From the NCBI GenBank assembly GCA_016192705.1, contig JACPTQ010000030.1, positions 27,202-91,201 on the forward strand: a stretch of 64,000 bases of DNA. Direction: 5' to 3'. Position numbers and translations under genes: made by a program. This DNA is from Deltaproteobacteria bacterium. Lineage in GTDB: Bacteria > Myxococcota > JACPTQ01. The number at the start of each line of letters is the position of its first letter. Within the stretch, counting starts at the first letter, position 1. The notes beneath the pieces were generated by a model. That model did not search any database. It saw nothing but the letters and a program-made list of their open reading frames with translations, and was not told where the DNA came from. Positions 54,806-63,917 of this stretch are shown in pieces.

Positions 54806-56406
54806 CGACAAACCACCGCGCGCTGCAAAGATCCCGCGTCGACATTCTCGGCCCACGACGCGATCGCTCGGCCCGACACGTCGAACACCAAGCTGGATAT
54901 AGAGTACCCCGACGTCGCCGCCGCAACCGTTGGCTGCATCCAACCCGCGCCCGGAACGTACCGCCGCATCTTCAAGACGCTCGAACCACCGTTGCCCACA
55001 GACCACACGATAGCACCCGCGCCGTTCGGATCCAGCGCGAGCCCTGGCCCCGATACCCCCGCATCCTCAAACGCCAACGACACCGCGCCTTCCCAGCCGG
55101 TGGCTATCGAAAACCGATTCACGGCAACACCGTCCGCCGTGCCGCCCGAGCCACCGTCGACGCTATAAAGCCACGCGACGAGCACATTCCCCGCGCGATC
55201 GACCGCTGGCTCAAGCGAACTGTACGTCGTGTTGAAGTACGCTCCGTCAATCGCAACCGCGCTTTCCCATCCACCGTCCGCGGTGAATCGTCGCGCCCAC
55301 GCGCGCGTAGGAGTCGAACCGCCATCGAGAGGGCGACGCCACGCGGTGATCGCGTTCCCCGCGGGATCAACCACCAAGCGCGGAAACGTCGTCGACACCG
55401 CGCTGTCGAGGAGCGTGGCCGGTTCCCAGCCAACGGCCGGCGAATACCGGCTCGAGAAAATGGAGTAAATCGGCCCAAACGTCGCCATCCACACCGCGAT
55501 AATGTTCCCCTGCTCGTCGACGCCAAGGTCAGGATCGGACGCATTCCCCCCGTCTGCGCCTGACAGAGTCCCAGCGTCCAGGAGTCCGCCATCCGCGAGG
55601 ATCCGCCGCGCGCGAATCACCCCGCCCGCACTGTCCCCGGCTGCCGTCAGCGCCCACATAATAGCCCCCTCCCCGGCCGCGTTGACCGCGACGCGCGGAT
55701 TACCCACATGCCCACCGTCATCGGCCGATTCTATGTCGACCGGCGCGCCCCAAGTTGGGCCAGGAATAAAACGAATGGCGCGAATCCGCCCCCCCTGCCC
55801 CGATGAGCTCAGTGCCCACGCCGCCCACGCCCGCCCCAGCGAATCGACCGCAACACTCGCACTGCTTGAAAACGACGCATCGCTCTCCTCGGCGATGAGC
55901 CCCGCGTCTTCCCAGCCCGCATCCGCGCTGTATCTCGCCGCGTAGACCGACTCCACGCCGGCCAGCGGCCGCCACATCCAAACGATCGTCGAATTCCCGA
56001 ACGGGTCCGTGACGGCGTCCTGCCCGACCGACTGCCCGAGCGGCGAAAGAGCGACCGGCGGCTCGCAGACCGCGAACGACGAGGCGTCGAGGTCAACGGC
56101 CGCGTCGGGTCCCGCGTCCGGTCCCGCGTCCGGTCCCGCGTCCAGACCCGCGTCTGCGCCCGAATCCGCGTCCGGTCCCGCGTCCGTCGCCGCATCCGCT
56201 CCCGCATCGAGGGCCAGCGCATCGCATTCGGATTGCGTCATGCAGCTCATCGTCGCCCCGCAACAGACGTGCCCCGTCACAACGCAGTCCGCGCTCGCAA
56301 CACACACGAGCGTTTTTTTTTCGAGGAGTTTACACGAAGGCGCGAGCAGCGCTGCGGCCCCAACGACCATCCAGGCGATGTACGCTTCCACGCGAATCGA
56401 TCGCAT
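54802..56406 (-). CDS. Repeat-rich surface lipoprotein with Asp-Ala-Gly linker
   Basis: A 534-residue exported protein starting MRSIRVEAYIAWMVVGAAALL with the lipobox APSC. A Cys-rich module (CVASADCVVTGHVCCGATMSCMTQSECDAL) is followed by a long Asp-Ala-Gly repeat linker coded at 56101-56215. A beta-repeat region follows with a recurring unit (DPxGNxxVAWxxxxxGxxxVxARRF), probably a propeller, ending in a Cys. Cys-rich plus linker plus propeller suggests a surface-exposed binding protein. Codons upstream of 56406 are open only as a shadow of the divergent protease region. Confidence 0.82.
   Translation of the reverse strand: MRSIRVEAYIAWMVVGAAALLAPSCKLLEKKTLVCVASADCVVTGHVCCGATMSCMTQSECDALALDAGADAATDAGPDADSGADAGLDAGPDAGPDAGPDAAVDLDASSFAVCEPPVALSPLGQSVGQDAVTDPFGNSTIVWMWRPLAGVESVYAARYSADAGWEDAGLIAEESDASFSSSASVAVDSLGRAWAAWALSSSGQGGRIRAIRFIPGPTWGAPVDIESADDGGHVGNPRVAVNAAGEGAIMWALTAAGDSAGGVIRARRILADGGLLDAGTLSGADGGNASDPDLGVDEQGNIIAVWMATFGPIYSIFSSRYSPAVGWEPATLLDSAVSTTFPRLVVDPAGNAITAWRRPLDGGSTPTRAWARRFTADGGWESAVAIDGAYFNTTYSSLEPAVDRAGNVLVAWLYSVDGGSGGTADGVAVNRFSIATGWEGAVSLAFEDAGVSGPGLALDPNGAGAIVWSVGNGGSSVLKMRRYVPGAGWMQPTVAAATSGYSISSLVFDVSGRAIASWAENVDAGSLQRAVVCR
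56101..56215. repeat. Hexanucleotide array coding an Asp-Ala-Gly-Pro linker
   Basis: Repeats of GGTCCCGCGTCC (two six-base units) with small variants, translated on the minus strand as Asp-Ala-Gly-Pro. It is the longest and most regular tract in the window. Confidence 0.85.
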
Positions 56407-56569
56407 CTGCTTCAAATATAACTTGCGCCGCTGTGCCATGCACGAAATCGAGGGCTGGTGTCGCACTCTCGTGCGACGTTGTTCTGTCCAACACCCAGAA
56501 TGGCTTGGGTTATTCGACCCCATCCGCTGGCCTTCGCGTTGCTCTTCATCGGGGCGGAGGAGACGAAAC

Positions 56570-59500
56570 ATGGAAAAACGCCTCATGACATATATCGCGT
56601 TCGCGGCCCTCTTCAGCCCAGCCTGCGGGGCCGACGACCCCTCACGAAACGCAGCAGCCGAAAATCCCGCGCAATCGATCACCGCCACATCCGCGGACAT
56701 CGACGGCGACGGCCTTCCCGACGATTGGGAGGCGAGCGCCGAAGGCAAAGCGCTCGGCGCGCAAGTCGGACGAAAAGACATCTTCTTCCACATCGACTGG
56801 TCGTACTGCACGGACGCCGCCGGAAACTTCAATCCGGTCGCCTCTGCGCCGTTCTCGCGCGAAAATGTGCGGTTCGCGATCGAAATGTTCCGCGACCGCC
56901 TCGGCTCCGAAAGCTGGTGCGCGCACATCGACAACGGCGAAACAATTTGGGATTGCGACGACCTTTCCAAATCGAAAGACGCGAGCGGCAAGACGAAGCT
57001 CTGGTTCAACGAAAAACGCCGCGGACTCGCCCAAGCGCGCATGATTCAGAGTTTTAAGCTCGCGAATGGGAACGACGACGATCAAAAAACGTACGACGTT
57101 TTTTTTCCCAAGAGCCGCGCCAAGCGGTTTCACTACGGCCAGAGCGGCTGCAGCGGCGGTGGAGCTTCCACAAAAGGCGATCTCGTCGTGATGTTCGGCA
57201 ACAGCGGCGAAGCGATGATCCACGAGTTTGGCCACAAGTTCGGGCTCGAACACGGCGGCGCCGACCAAACCAACTACAAACCCAACTACCTCTCGCTCAT
57301 GAACTACTCGTACAGCTACATCGATATCGGCTTCACCGCAGCTAAAGCTCAGACGCTGAACGAATTCGAGACCTGCGAGAGCCTCGGCCTCAACACCCCG
57401 CTTAAACTCGGAACAGAGATGATCGGCGGGTTCGCGATTCCCAAAGAGCTCGTCCCGTTTGTGAACGCAAATTCGAACACCGGCGTCGCGAAGCCCGCAT
57501 TCCCCGCGAAGCTCGTGCGCGCAAACGGCGCCATCGACTGGAACGGCGACGGCGTCATCGACACCTGCGGAAGCGGCGTGCGCGAATCGAACATCGACCT
57601 CGACTTCGGCGACTTCCCGCTCGTCAAGGACATCGGCCCCGCGCGCGCCAGCTCGACGGGTTTTGCGCCATCCCTCGTGAACGTGAGCGGCAAGCTTTGG
57701 GCTCTGTTTGTCGACAAAAAGGGCAAGCTCGCCGTTGCCCAAGGACCGTCGAGCGTTACATGGATGCGAAACCAGCTCAAATCGAAGATGCTGCTCGACG
57801 CAAGCATTTTCAATTCACCGACCGTCGTCTCAATCCCGTCGTATTACGGCGCCGTGGCGTCATCGCCCAGCGCCATCGTCGCGAACGGCAAACCCGAAGT
57901 CTTCGTACAAACATCGTCGGGCACGATCCTTCGGCTAACCCTATCGCAGAGCGCGACGCCCGCGGTTGAGAAAATCGCGCCCATCTACCAACCAAGCTCC
58001 GGGATGCCGGTCTGCGGCGTCACAGCCGCTTACAACAGTGCGCAGAAGACAACCATGGTCGTGACACGGGCGTGCGCAACGGGCGCGATCATCGACATCT
58101 CAGGCTTTTTCCCTGGGCTCATTGGTGAATCGTCAACGGCCGAGCCCGCCCTTGTTTTCGACGCGAAGGGCGACGTCCTCCTCTTCGGCGCAAAACCGGG
58201 CGACGCCACACACCCGTGCGGTGGCCCCGACGCGCGCCTCTTCGTCCGCAAGATTCCCGTTAAGTCGGGCGGTGCCGCAACGACCACGTGGGTCTGGGAC
58301 ACCGCGAACTCCTGCGGACACCAAGCGAGCGTCGTGACGGGGCGCATCGGCGCCATCTTTGACCCATCGCCCAAACGCTCAAAGAACGGACGCGTCTACC
58401 TTTTCTTCAAGGGAAAGCAACCTCCCGCGGGCAGCGGCACGTCGTACAAACTGAGCACTGTCCACTACGACCTGTTCGCGCAAACGGAGCCGCTCGGCAT
58501 GAAGGCGATCGTCGGTAAGATTCACGGCCCACTCTTTGACTGGGGCGAATTCCAGGGCGGCAAGACGTCGAGCACGTACGGCGCAGCGAGCGCAGCGACT
58601 GGGCTTGTCTTCGAAGACCGTGCCGTCATGCTTTATGTTCAGTGCGATACGAATGGCGCAGACGACGGTCGGCTGGTGCTCGGTCCATCGGCCGACGGCA
58701 TCACAAAAACCGCGATCGTCGGATACAACGACGTCGAGCATCTTCACAAGGAGATGCCGATCTCGATAACCGTCATGTCCGATCCGGCTGGCCCGGCGAG
58801 CGCAAGCAACGTTCCGGGCGGCCCTTACGCACTTTCGAAGCTCGGCGTCGACAGCAACGGCAACGGCGTCCCAGATGCGTACGATGGCGTTGACACAGAC
58901 GGCGACGGAATCATCGATTCGGACGATGCGGATCGCGATGGCGATGGCGCCTGCGATGTGCTTAACGCGGCGCTGCGCCCCGAGTGGTGCACCGTGATCG
59001 ACAACTGCCCGACCGTTAAAAACCCAACCCAAGCCGACACCGATGGCGATGGGCAGGGCGACGCGTGCGACGGTGACATCGACGGCGACGGCGTCGCGAA
59101 CGTGTTCGACGCGTGCCCCTACGACAAGAACGGTTCCATCGACAAAGACGGCGACGGCGTCTGCGACGAAACCGACAACTGCGTGTTGCCACCGCAGGGC
59201 GGCGTTTACCCCAGCAAAAACGCGAGCCAAGTCGACTCGAACGGAAACGGCGTCGGCGACGCGTGCGAAACCGGCGCGAATCTCAAAGTTGATGACATTA
59301 AAGTCGGGATGTTCGCGATCGACATCGTCTCTCGCGTCTGGGGCGCGACCACGAACACCGCGACATCGCCGGACTATCTCAAACCGGTGGAGGGGCAGGC
59401 GGCGATTGGCGTTTGCATCTGCACGACGACCGATTGCGCGTCGTGTCCATCGACGCCGAGCGCCTACACCAAGGTCGAGGCTTGGTCACAAACGTTCGAA

Positions 59501-59755
59501 CGCGAGACAAAGTTCGTGCAGACTGGGTGGTGGTGGTTCGACCACTTCACCGCAAAAGGCCTCATCACGTCGTACAAGTGCGGATCGACGAAAGTCGGCG
59601 CGACAATGGTCGTACCAAAGTTCTGCCAAGCGCCCAAAGCACCCGCCGTGCGTCTCATGATGTTCTCGCGCAAATCGGCCTCGAGCCGCTGGGCGAGCGG
59701 CCCCGCGTCAGATCCGTTCGTGTTACCAAAGTTCATCGAACCATTAACCCCGTAA
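56570..59755 (+). CDS. Metzincin-type zinc metalloprotease lipoprotein with thrombospondin type-3 repeats
   Basis: A 1061-residue exported protein. The signal ends at SPAC (lipobox, Cys19). The zinc motif HExxHxxGxxH is complete in HEFGHKFGLEH (His218, Glu219, His222, His228), with a Met-turn in LSLMNYS (Met244). A beta-rich middle (about 330-730) is followed by calcium-binding thrombospondin type-3 repeats (DTDGDGIIDSDDADRDGDG, DTDGDGQGDACD, DIDGDGVANVFD) and a Cys-rich C-terminal domain. It is probably surface-anchored and degrades external proteins. Substrate unknown. ATG at 56570 follows GGAGG. Confidence 0.9.
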   Translation: MEKRLMTYIAFAALFSPACGADDPSRNAAAENPAQSITATSADIDGDGLPDDWEASAEGKALGAQVGRKDIFFHIDWSYCTDAAGNFNPVASAPFSRENVRFAIEMFRDRLGSESWCAHIDNGETIWDCDDLSKSKDASGKTKLWFNEKRRGLAQARMIQSFKLANGNDDDQKTYDVFFPKSRAKRFHYGQSGCSGGGASTKGDLVVMFGNSGEAMIHEFGHKFGLEHGGADQTNYKPNYLSLMNYSYSYIDIGFTAAKAQTLNEFETCESLGLNTPLKLGTEMIGGFAIPKELVPFVNANSNTGVAKPAFPAKLVRANGAIDWNGDGVIDTCGSGVRESNIDLDFGDFPLVKDIGPARASSTGFAPSLVNVSGKLWALFVDKKGKLAVAQGPSSVTWMRNQLKSKMLLDASIFNSPTVVSIPSYYGAVASSPSAIVANGKPEVFVQTSSGTILRLTLSQSATPAVEKIAPIYQPSSGMPVCGVTAAYNSAQKTTMVVTRACATGAIIDISGFFPGLIGESSTAEPALVFDAKGDVLLFGAKPGDATHPCGGPDARLFVRKIPVKSGGAATTTWVWDTANSCGHQASVVTGRIGAIFDPSPKRSKNGRVYLFFKGKQPPAGSGTSYKLSTVHYDLFAQTEPLGMKAIVGKIHGPLFDWGEFQGGKTSSTYGAASAATGLVFEDRAVMLYVQCDTNGADDGRLVLGPSADGITKTAIVGYNDVEHLHKEMPISITVMSDPAGPASASNVPGGPYALSKLGVDSNGNGVPDAYDGVDTDGDGIIDSDDADRDGDGACDVLNAALRPEWCTVIDNCPTVKNPTQADTDGDGQGDACDGDIDGDGVANVFDACPYDKNGSIDKDGDGVCDETDNCVLPPQGGVYPSKNASQVDSNGNGVGDACETGANLKVDDIKVGMFAIDIVSRVWGATTNTATSPDYLKPVEGQAAIGVCICTTTDCASCPSTPSAYTKVEAWSQTFERETKFVQTGWWWFDHFTAKGLITSYKCGSTKVGATMVVPKFCQAPKAPAVRLMMFSRKSASSRWASGPASDPFVLPKFIEPLTP

Positions 59756-59771
59756 TCCCGCACCCGCAACA

Positions 59772-59800
59772 TTGACTCATCGCGTCTAGAAGCCTATATT
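59772..59800 (+). promoter_or_regulatory. ribA: Sigma70-type promoter of ribA
   Basis: TTGACT (59772-59777), 17-bp spacer, TATATT (59795-59800). The ATG at 59808 begins 7 bp after the -10 box, implying a leaderless or near-leaderless mRNA. Confidence 0.65.
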
Positions 59801-59807
59801 TCATTGG

Positions 59808-60419
59808 ATGTCCAGAATTCACGAAGATCCCTCGAAAGCCGTTGACCTTTTCGCAAAGGCGACGATTCCGACAAAATACGGCGCTTTTCAGGTTCGCGTC
59901 TTTGTTGATCGCCAAGGCAAAGAGCACCTCGCGGTCACACAAGGCGAGCTCGCGGGCGGCGAATCGGTATTAACGCGCGTCCATTCGGAATGCTTGACGG
60001 GCGAAGTGCTCGGCTCGCTGAAATGCGATTGCCGCGAGCAACTCGACGAAGCCCTCGCGCGGGTCGCGGACGTCGGGCGCGGCGTCGTCGTTTATTTGCG
60101 CCAAGAGGGGCGCGGGATTGGGCTCGGCAACAAAATTCGGGCGTACGCGCTTCAAGAGCGCGGCGCCGACACCGTCGAAGCGAACCGCATGCTCGGGTAC
60201 GCCGACGACTTACGCGATTACGGCGTTGCGGCCGATATTCTGCGCGCGCTCGGGGTCAAGTCGGTTATTCTGCTCACGAACAACCCGCTCAAGGTCGAGG
60301 GGCTTGAAAAGGAAGGCGTCGCGGTGGCGCGTCGCGAGCCGCTCGTCGTCAGCCCCAACGCGCACAACGAGGGCTACCTCGCGACCAAAGCGAGTCGCAT
60401 GGGCCACGAGTTCGACTGA
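59808..60419 (+). CDS. ribA: GTP cyclohydrolase II
   Basis: Opens GTP to the first riboflavin precursor, 2,5-diamino-6-ribosylaminopyrimidinone phosphate. A 203-residue stand-alone RibA. The zinc-binding cysteines are Cys62, Cys73 and Cys75 in HSECLTGEVLGSLKCDCREQL, the GTP-binding stretch is YLRQEGRGIGLGNKIRAYAL, and LLTNNPLKVEGL closes the family pattern. No fused 3,4-dihydroxy-2-butanone phosphate synthase domain is present, unlike in many bacteria. Confidence 0.95.
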   Translation: MSRIHEDPSKAVDLFAKATIPTKYGAFQVRVFVDRQGKEHLAVTQGELAGGESVLTRVHSECLTGEVLGSLKCDCREQLDEALARVADVGRGVVVYLRQEGRGIGLGNKIRAYALQERGADTVEANRMLGYADDLRDYGVAADILRALGVKSVILLTNNPLKVEGLEKEGVAVARREPLVVSPNAHNEGYLATKASRMGHEFD

Positions 60420-60461
60420 CGACGCGCCGAAACGATTCAACTTTGCGCCTCTCAATGGAAC

Positions 60462-60483
60462 ATTGTACAATTCTACGTACAAT
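60462..60483. promoter_or_regulatory. YefM-type operator upstream of the toxin-antitoxin pair
   Basis: A perfect inverted repeat ATTGTAC (60462-60468) / GTACAAT (60477-60483) contains a TGTACA core, the motif known for YefM-YoeB operators. TACAAT (60478-60483) can act as the -10 box, so binding would block transcription. Confidence 0.65.
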
Positions 60484-60494
60484 ATGAGGACCTT

Positions 60495-60746
60495 ATGAAA
60501 ACACTTTCGTACTCGGCCCTACGCAACAATCTCGCAAAGGCGATCAATCAGGTGAACGAGGATCACGCGCCCATCGTCATTACGCGACAGACGGGGCCAT
60601 CGGCCGTGCTTTTGTCGCTCGAAGATTTCGAGTCATGGCAGGAGACGGCGTATCTGCTCCGCAGTCCCAAAATGGCGCGGCGCCTGCGAGCTGCGGCATC
60701 ACAAATTGAGAGCGGCAAGGCCCGTGCGCGAAAACTGCTGAAATGA
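60495..60746 (+). CDS. yefM: Antitoxin YefM (Phd/YefM family)
   Basis: An 83-residue antitoxin. The N-terminal Phd/YefM DNA-binding fold is seen in MKTLSYSALRNNLAKAINQVNEDHAPIVITRQ and VLLSLEDFESWQETAYLL; the C-terminal part (KMARRLRAAASQIESGKARARKLL) should wrap the toxin. It autoregulates with YoeB through the palindrome just upstream. The stop overlaps the toxin start by 4 bp. Confidence 0.93.
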   Translation: MKTLSYSALRNNLAKAINQVNEDHAPIVITRQTGPSAVLLSLEDFESWQETAYLLRSPKMARRLRAAASQIESGKARARKLLK

Positions 60747-61003
60747 CCGTTCGTTGGGCGGACGACGCCTGGAACGATTATGTGTGGTGGAGCCGGCACG
60801 ACAAGAAGCGGCTCGATCGCATCAACAAGCTCATCGACGCGATTTCGAAAGATCCACTTCGCGGGGTCGGGAAACCCGAACCGCTTCGACACGATCTCGC
60901 GGGCTATTGGTCGCGCCGAATCGACGACGAACACCGGCTCGTCTACAAAGTCGACAAGCGCGCCATCTACATCGCGGCGTGCCGATACCATTATGGGCGG
61001 TAG
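60743..61003 (+). CDS. yoeB: Toxin YoeB (ribosome-dependent mRNA interferase)
   Basis: An 86-residue RelE-superfamily toxin that cleaves mRNA in the ribosomal A site. It aligns end to end with E. coli YoeB, including the catalytic Glu46, Arg65 and His83, and the terminal CRYHYG. KPEPLRHDLAGYWSRRIDDEHRLVY is the signature stretch. All active-site residues are intact, so the module is probably functional. Confidence 0.95.
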   Translation: MTVRWADDAWNDYVWWSRHDKKRLDRINKLIDAISKDPLRGVGKPEPLRHDLAGYWSRRIDDEHRLVYKVDKRAIYIAACRYHYGR

Positions 61004-61042
61004 AAATGGAAAATCCGATTTCGGCAGGGTCGACCGGCCAAC

Positions 61043-62407
61043 CTAAAGAAAAATTTTTCCCGGATTCAAGATTCCGCGCGGATCGATTGTACGCTTCAGG
61101 GCTTTTTGGAGCTCGATGATGCGCGCGCTTTGCTCCCACGGCAGGAAGCGACGTTTCGTGAGCCCGACGCCATGTTCGCCGGTGATCGTGCCGCGCATTT
61201 CAATAACGGCGCGGAAAAGCTCGTCGACGGCGCGATCAACCTCAGGCTTCAGGCTGGAATCATCGAACAAGAAGTTGAGATGGAGATTTCCGTCGCCCGC
61301 ATGACCGAACGCACACGCGCGAAGCCGATGCGCCGCAGCGATCCGGTGGAACGCAGCGACGAGGTCGGCGACGCGCGACCGCGGAACGGCGGCGTCCTCC
61401 GCAACTTTGAACCGATTCGCTTCGACGAGGCAGGGCGAAACCATTCGGCGCGCGCGCCAAAGCGTCGCCCGCTGCGCTTCACCCTCTGCAACGACCGTCG
61501 ACGACGCCCCGGCTTTTCGCGCACAGGCGTCGACGCGCACGATGTCGTCGAGCACCGCGTCGGTCGCGCCATCCATCTCGACGAGAAGCACGGCGCCCGC
61601 GCCCTCGGGGATCGGAAGCTCGGGAACCTTGGGGCGCACATGCGCGATCGCAACGTGGTCGATGAACTCGAGCGTGCGTGGCGTTAGCCCAGCGCGCGTG
61701 ATGTCGACGACCGCGCGCGCGGCGGCGACCATGTCGCCAAACACAAAAAGCGCCGTTTCGACGCGACGCGGACGCGCGAGCAGTTTCAGCGTGACCTCGG
61801 TGACAATGCCAAGCGTCCCTTCGCTGCCAACGAGAAGCGCGGTCAAGTCGTAGCCGGCAACGCCCTTGGGCGCGCGCCTTCCCGTGCGCACGATTTCGCC
61901 GGTCGGCAAAACCACTTCGAGCCCGAGCACGTAGTCGCGCGTGACGCCGTACTTCACCGCGCGCGGGCCGCCCGCATTCTCCGCGACGTTACCGCCGAGC
62001 GTGCACATATCGAGCGATGCCGGATCCGGCGGATAAAAAAGCCCCTCGGCCAGAACCGCGCGCTGCAAGTCGCCGAGAATGACGCCCGGCTCCGCGACGG
62101 CCACGAGATCGCCCGCGTCGATTTCGCGCACCGCAGTCATTCGCTCAAGCGAAAGCACGATGCCACCCAGGGACGCGAGCGCGCCGCCGCTTTGCCCGGT
62201 CCCCGCGCCACGCGGCGTTACGGGAATTCCTGTCGCCACGGCGAAACGCATAACCGCGGATACTTCTTCCGCGGTCTTCGGAAAAACCACCGCGCTCGGT
62301 GGAAATGGTCCGGCTCCCGATTCGTCGTGGCTGTAACGCTCGATCGCATCCGGGTCCGCGACCACCGCGCCCGACGGCAGCAACGCCGCAAGCCGCGCAA
62401 TGTCCAA
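61043..62407 (-). CDS. FAD-linked oxidase, glycolate oxidase GlcD / D-lactate dehydrogenase type
   Basis: A 454-residue flavoprotein oxidising a 2-hydroxy acid. The FAD-binding PCMH domain includes VTPRGAGTGQSGGALA, the GNVAENAGGPRAVKYGVTRDYVLGLEVVLP stretch and GSEGTLGIVTEVTLKLL; the C-terminal FAD-oxidase domain has GHAGDGNLHLNFLF and TGEHGVGLTKRRFL. Glycolate and D-lactate cannot be distinguished by eye; there are no GlcE or GlcF genes next door. No ATG is available near the conserved start, so TTG at 62407 is used. Confidence 0.92.
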   Translation of the reverse strand: MDIARLAALLPSGAVVADPDAIERYSHDESGAGPFPPSAVVFPKTAEEVSAVMRFAVATGIPVTPRGAGTGQSGGALASLGGIVLSLERMTAVREIDAGDLVAVAEPGVILGDLQRAVLAEGLFYPPDPASLDMCTLGGNVAENAGGPRAVKYGVTRDYVLGLEVVLPTGEIVRTGRRAPKGVAGYDLTALLVGSEGTLGIVTEVTLKLLARPRRVETALFVFGDMVAAARAVVDITRAGLTPRTLEFIDHVAIAHVRPKVPELPIPEGAGAVLLVEMDGATDAVLDDIVRVDACARKAGASSTVVAEGEAQRATLWRARRMVSPCLVEANRFKVAEDAAVPRSRVADLVAAFHRIAAAHRLRACAFGHAGDGNLHLNFLFDDSSLKPEVDRAVDELFRAVIEMRGTITGEHGVGLTKRRFLPWEQSARIIELQKALKRTIDPRGILNPGKIFL

Positions 62408-62419
62408 TCTTCTACTCAG

Positions 62420-62457
62420 TGAAACCTCCGTGCTTCAGTGCCTCCGTGGTTTCTCTT
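62420..62457. repeat. Dispersed CCTCCGTGGTTTC repeat between moaB and the FAD oxidase
   Basis: Shares AGTGCCTCCGTGGTTTCTCT (62437-62456) with the insertion in the PLP-enzyme gene at 23826-23845. It fills most of the 53-bp gap between the two minus-strand genes. Confidence 0.75.
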
Positions 62458-62460
62458 CAC

Positions 62461-62964
62461 CTATCCTCGCCGCGCGATCGACACCGCGTGCGCGAGCTCC
62501 GGCAGCACAAGGTCCTCCATCGCAAGCTTCACCGCCGCCGGCGACCCAGGCATGACGAACACGACGACCCCACGATGAACGCCGGCCGCCGCCCGCGACA
62601 ACATCGCCGACGAGCCAATCGCGCGAAACGACAGCGCGCGAAACAACTCGCCAAACCCGTCGATCCGCTTCTCGAAGAGGGGTGCAATCGCTTCGATCGT
62701 TATGTCGCGCGGCGCAAGCCCCGTCCCGCCCGTGACGAGCACCGCCTCCGCCCGCGACGCGACGAACTCGCTGACCGCCGCAACGATCGGTGTCGCCTCG
62801 TCGCAAACGATACGCTGCGCGACAACGACGTGCCCGCGACGCTCGCACATCTCGCGCAGCGAGCGCCCACCCTCATCGTTATCCGTCGTCCGCGTGTCTG
62901 AAACGGTCAACAGCCCGACGCGAACGGTTTCGGGTGCCTTCGATTTGTGGTCGTGGTGGCTCAT
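62461..62964 (-). CDS. moaB: Molybdenum cofactor biosynthesis protein B (MoaB/MogA family)
   Basis: A 167-residue MoaB/MogA-family protein that adenylylates molybdopterin before metal insertion. Family marks are RVGLLTVSDTRTTDNDEGG, VLVTGGTGLAPRDITIEA (GGTG nucleotide site) and FVMPGSPAAVKLAMEDLVLPEL. It could support the molybdopterin oxidoreductase at 48867. The ATG at 62964 is chosen over the upstream TTG. It heads a minus-strand pair with the FAD oxidase. Confidence 0.92.
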   Translation of the reverse strand: MSHHDHKSKAPETVRVGLLTVSDTRTTDNDEGGRSLREMCERRGHVVVAQRIVCDEATPIVAAVSEFVASRAEAVLVTGGTGLAPRDITIEAIAPLFEKRIDGFGELFRALSFRAIGSSAMLSRAAAGVHRGVVVFVMPGSPAAVKLAMEDLVLPELAHAVSIARRG

Positions 62965-62999
62965 CGAGGCTAGAATAAGAGCGTTCCCGGATTGAGGCA

Positions 63000-63917
63000 A
63001 TGGACCCGAAGAACCAACCGCCCGATGTCGACGTTACCCGCTGCCAGAAACACGGCCTCCATTACAACCCGAAACTAACGCGCGGGTGCGTCATCTGTAA
63101 GCGCGAGGAGCGCAACACCGCGAGACAGTTCGCGGGCGCGAAGCCCGGTGGTGGCGCGCGCTTTGGCGCATCGAGTTTCGTCGGCGTTGCGGGAGTCGCG
63201 ATTGCCGTCTCGGTGGGCGTGTCCGCCGCATGGCGCGATTCGCCGACGCCGTCGCCGGTGGCGTTCAACATGAAAGCTCCGCCGAGATGGAAAGAAGTCG
63301 ATCCGCGCGACGCGCTGGCCGCCGCAAGAAACGCAACGGGCCTCTCGCCGACTGAGCAAGAAACAATGCGCAGACTCGTGCGCGAGATGCACGGGAAAAA
63401 AGTCGTCAAGCTGTTCGCCAATTTCTCGCGGCCACCCGCGTCGACCGATGGGTGGGTCGAAACGATAAACGTCATTGAGCTTCCCAAGGCGCCTTTCGTC
63501 GACGCGAGCTTTCTCGCCGAGGCGCGCCGCGAGCTCCCGAAGCTCCAGGCGAAAGTTCTTCCCGGCGTTCAATACCGCATTGTCGAATCGTCGCTCATCG
63601 ACCTCGTCGACGCGCCAGCCGTGCGCCTCATCGCCGAAGCGACCATCATGGGCCGCGCGCTCAAGTACGTGCAGCTCCTCGTGCCCGGCGGCGACCGAAC
63701 CTACTTCGTAACCGGCACGTCGCGGGCCGACGATTTCGAACAGTTCGAGCCGCTTTTCGACAACGCGATGAAAACAATTCGCGGCGCGAAACAGGGCGTT
63801 AAAACCGGATTCGATCTCGGGCGCGCAGCTCAGGTCGGTGCCATTTCGGCCGGCGCCGCTGGGCTCGTCGCGCTCATCGTTGGGCTCGTCAAGCGGCGGC
63901 GCAACGAAGAAACGTAA
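63000..63917 (+). CDS. Hypothetical membrane protein with N-terminal Cys/His motif
   Basis: A 305-residue protein. The start CQKHGLHYNPKLTRGCVICKRE has a Cys-His...Cys-x2-Cys pattern that may bind zinc. A hydrophobic segment follows (SSFVGVAGVAIAVSVGVSAAW), then a soluble domain of about 170 residues (VVKLFANFSRPPASTDGWVETINVI), and a second membrane segment close to the end (VGAISAGAAGLVALIVGLVKRRR). Topology suggests a periplasmic or cytoplasmic domain held by two anchors. No family recognised. Bases 63918-64000 hold no visible feature. Confidence 0.82.
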   Translation: MDPKNQPPDVDVTRCQKHGLHYNPKLTRGCVICKREERNTARQFAGAKPGGGARFGASSFVGVAGVAIAVSVGVSAAWRDSPTPSPVAFNMKAPPRWKEVDPRDALAAARNATGLSPTEQETMRRLVREMHGKKVVKLFANFSRPPASTDGWVETINVIELPKAPFVDASFLAEARRELPKLQAKVLPGVQYRIVESSLIDLVDAPAVRLIAEATIMGRALKYVQLLVPGGDRTYFVTGTSRADDFEQFEPLFDNAMKTIRGAKQGVKTGFDLGRAAQVGAISAGAAGLVALIVGLVKRRRNEET

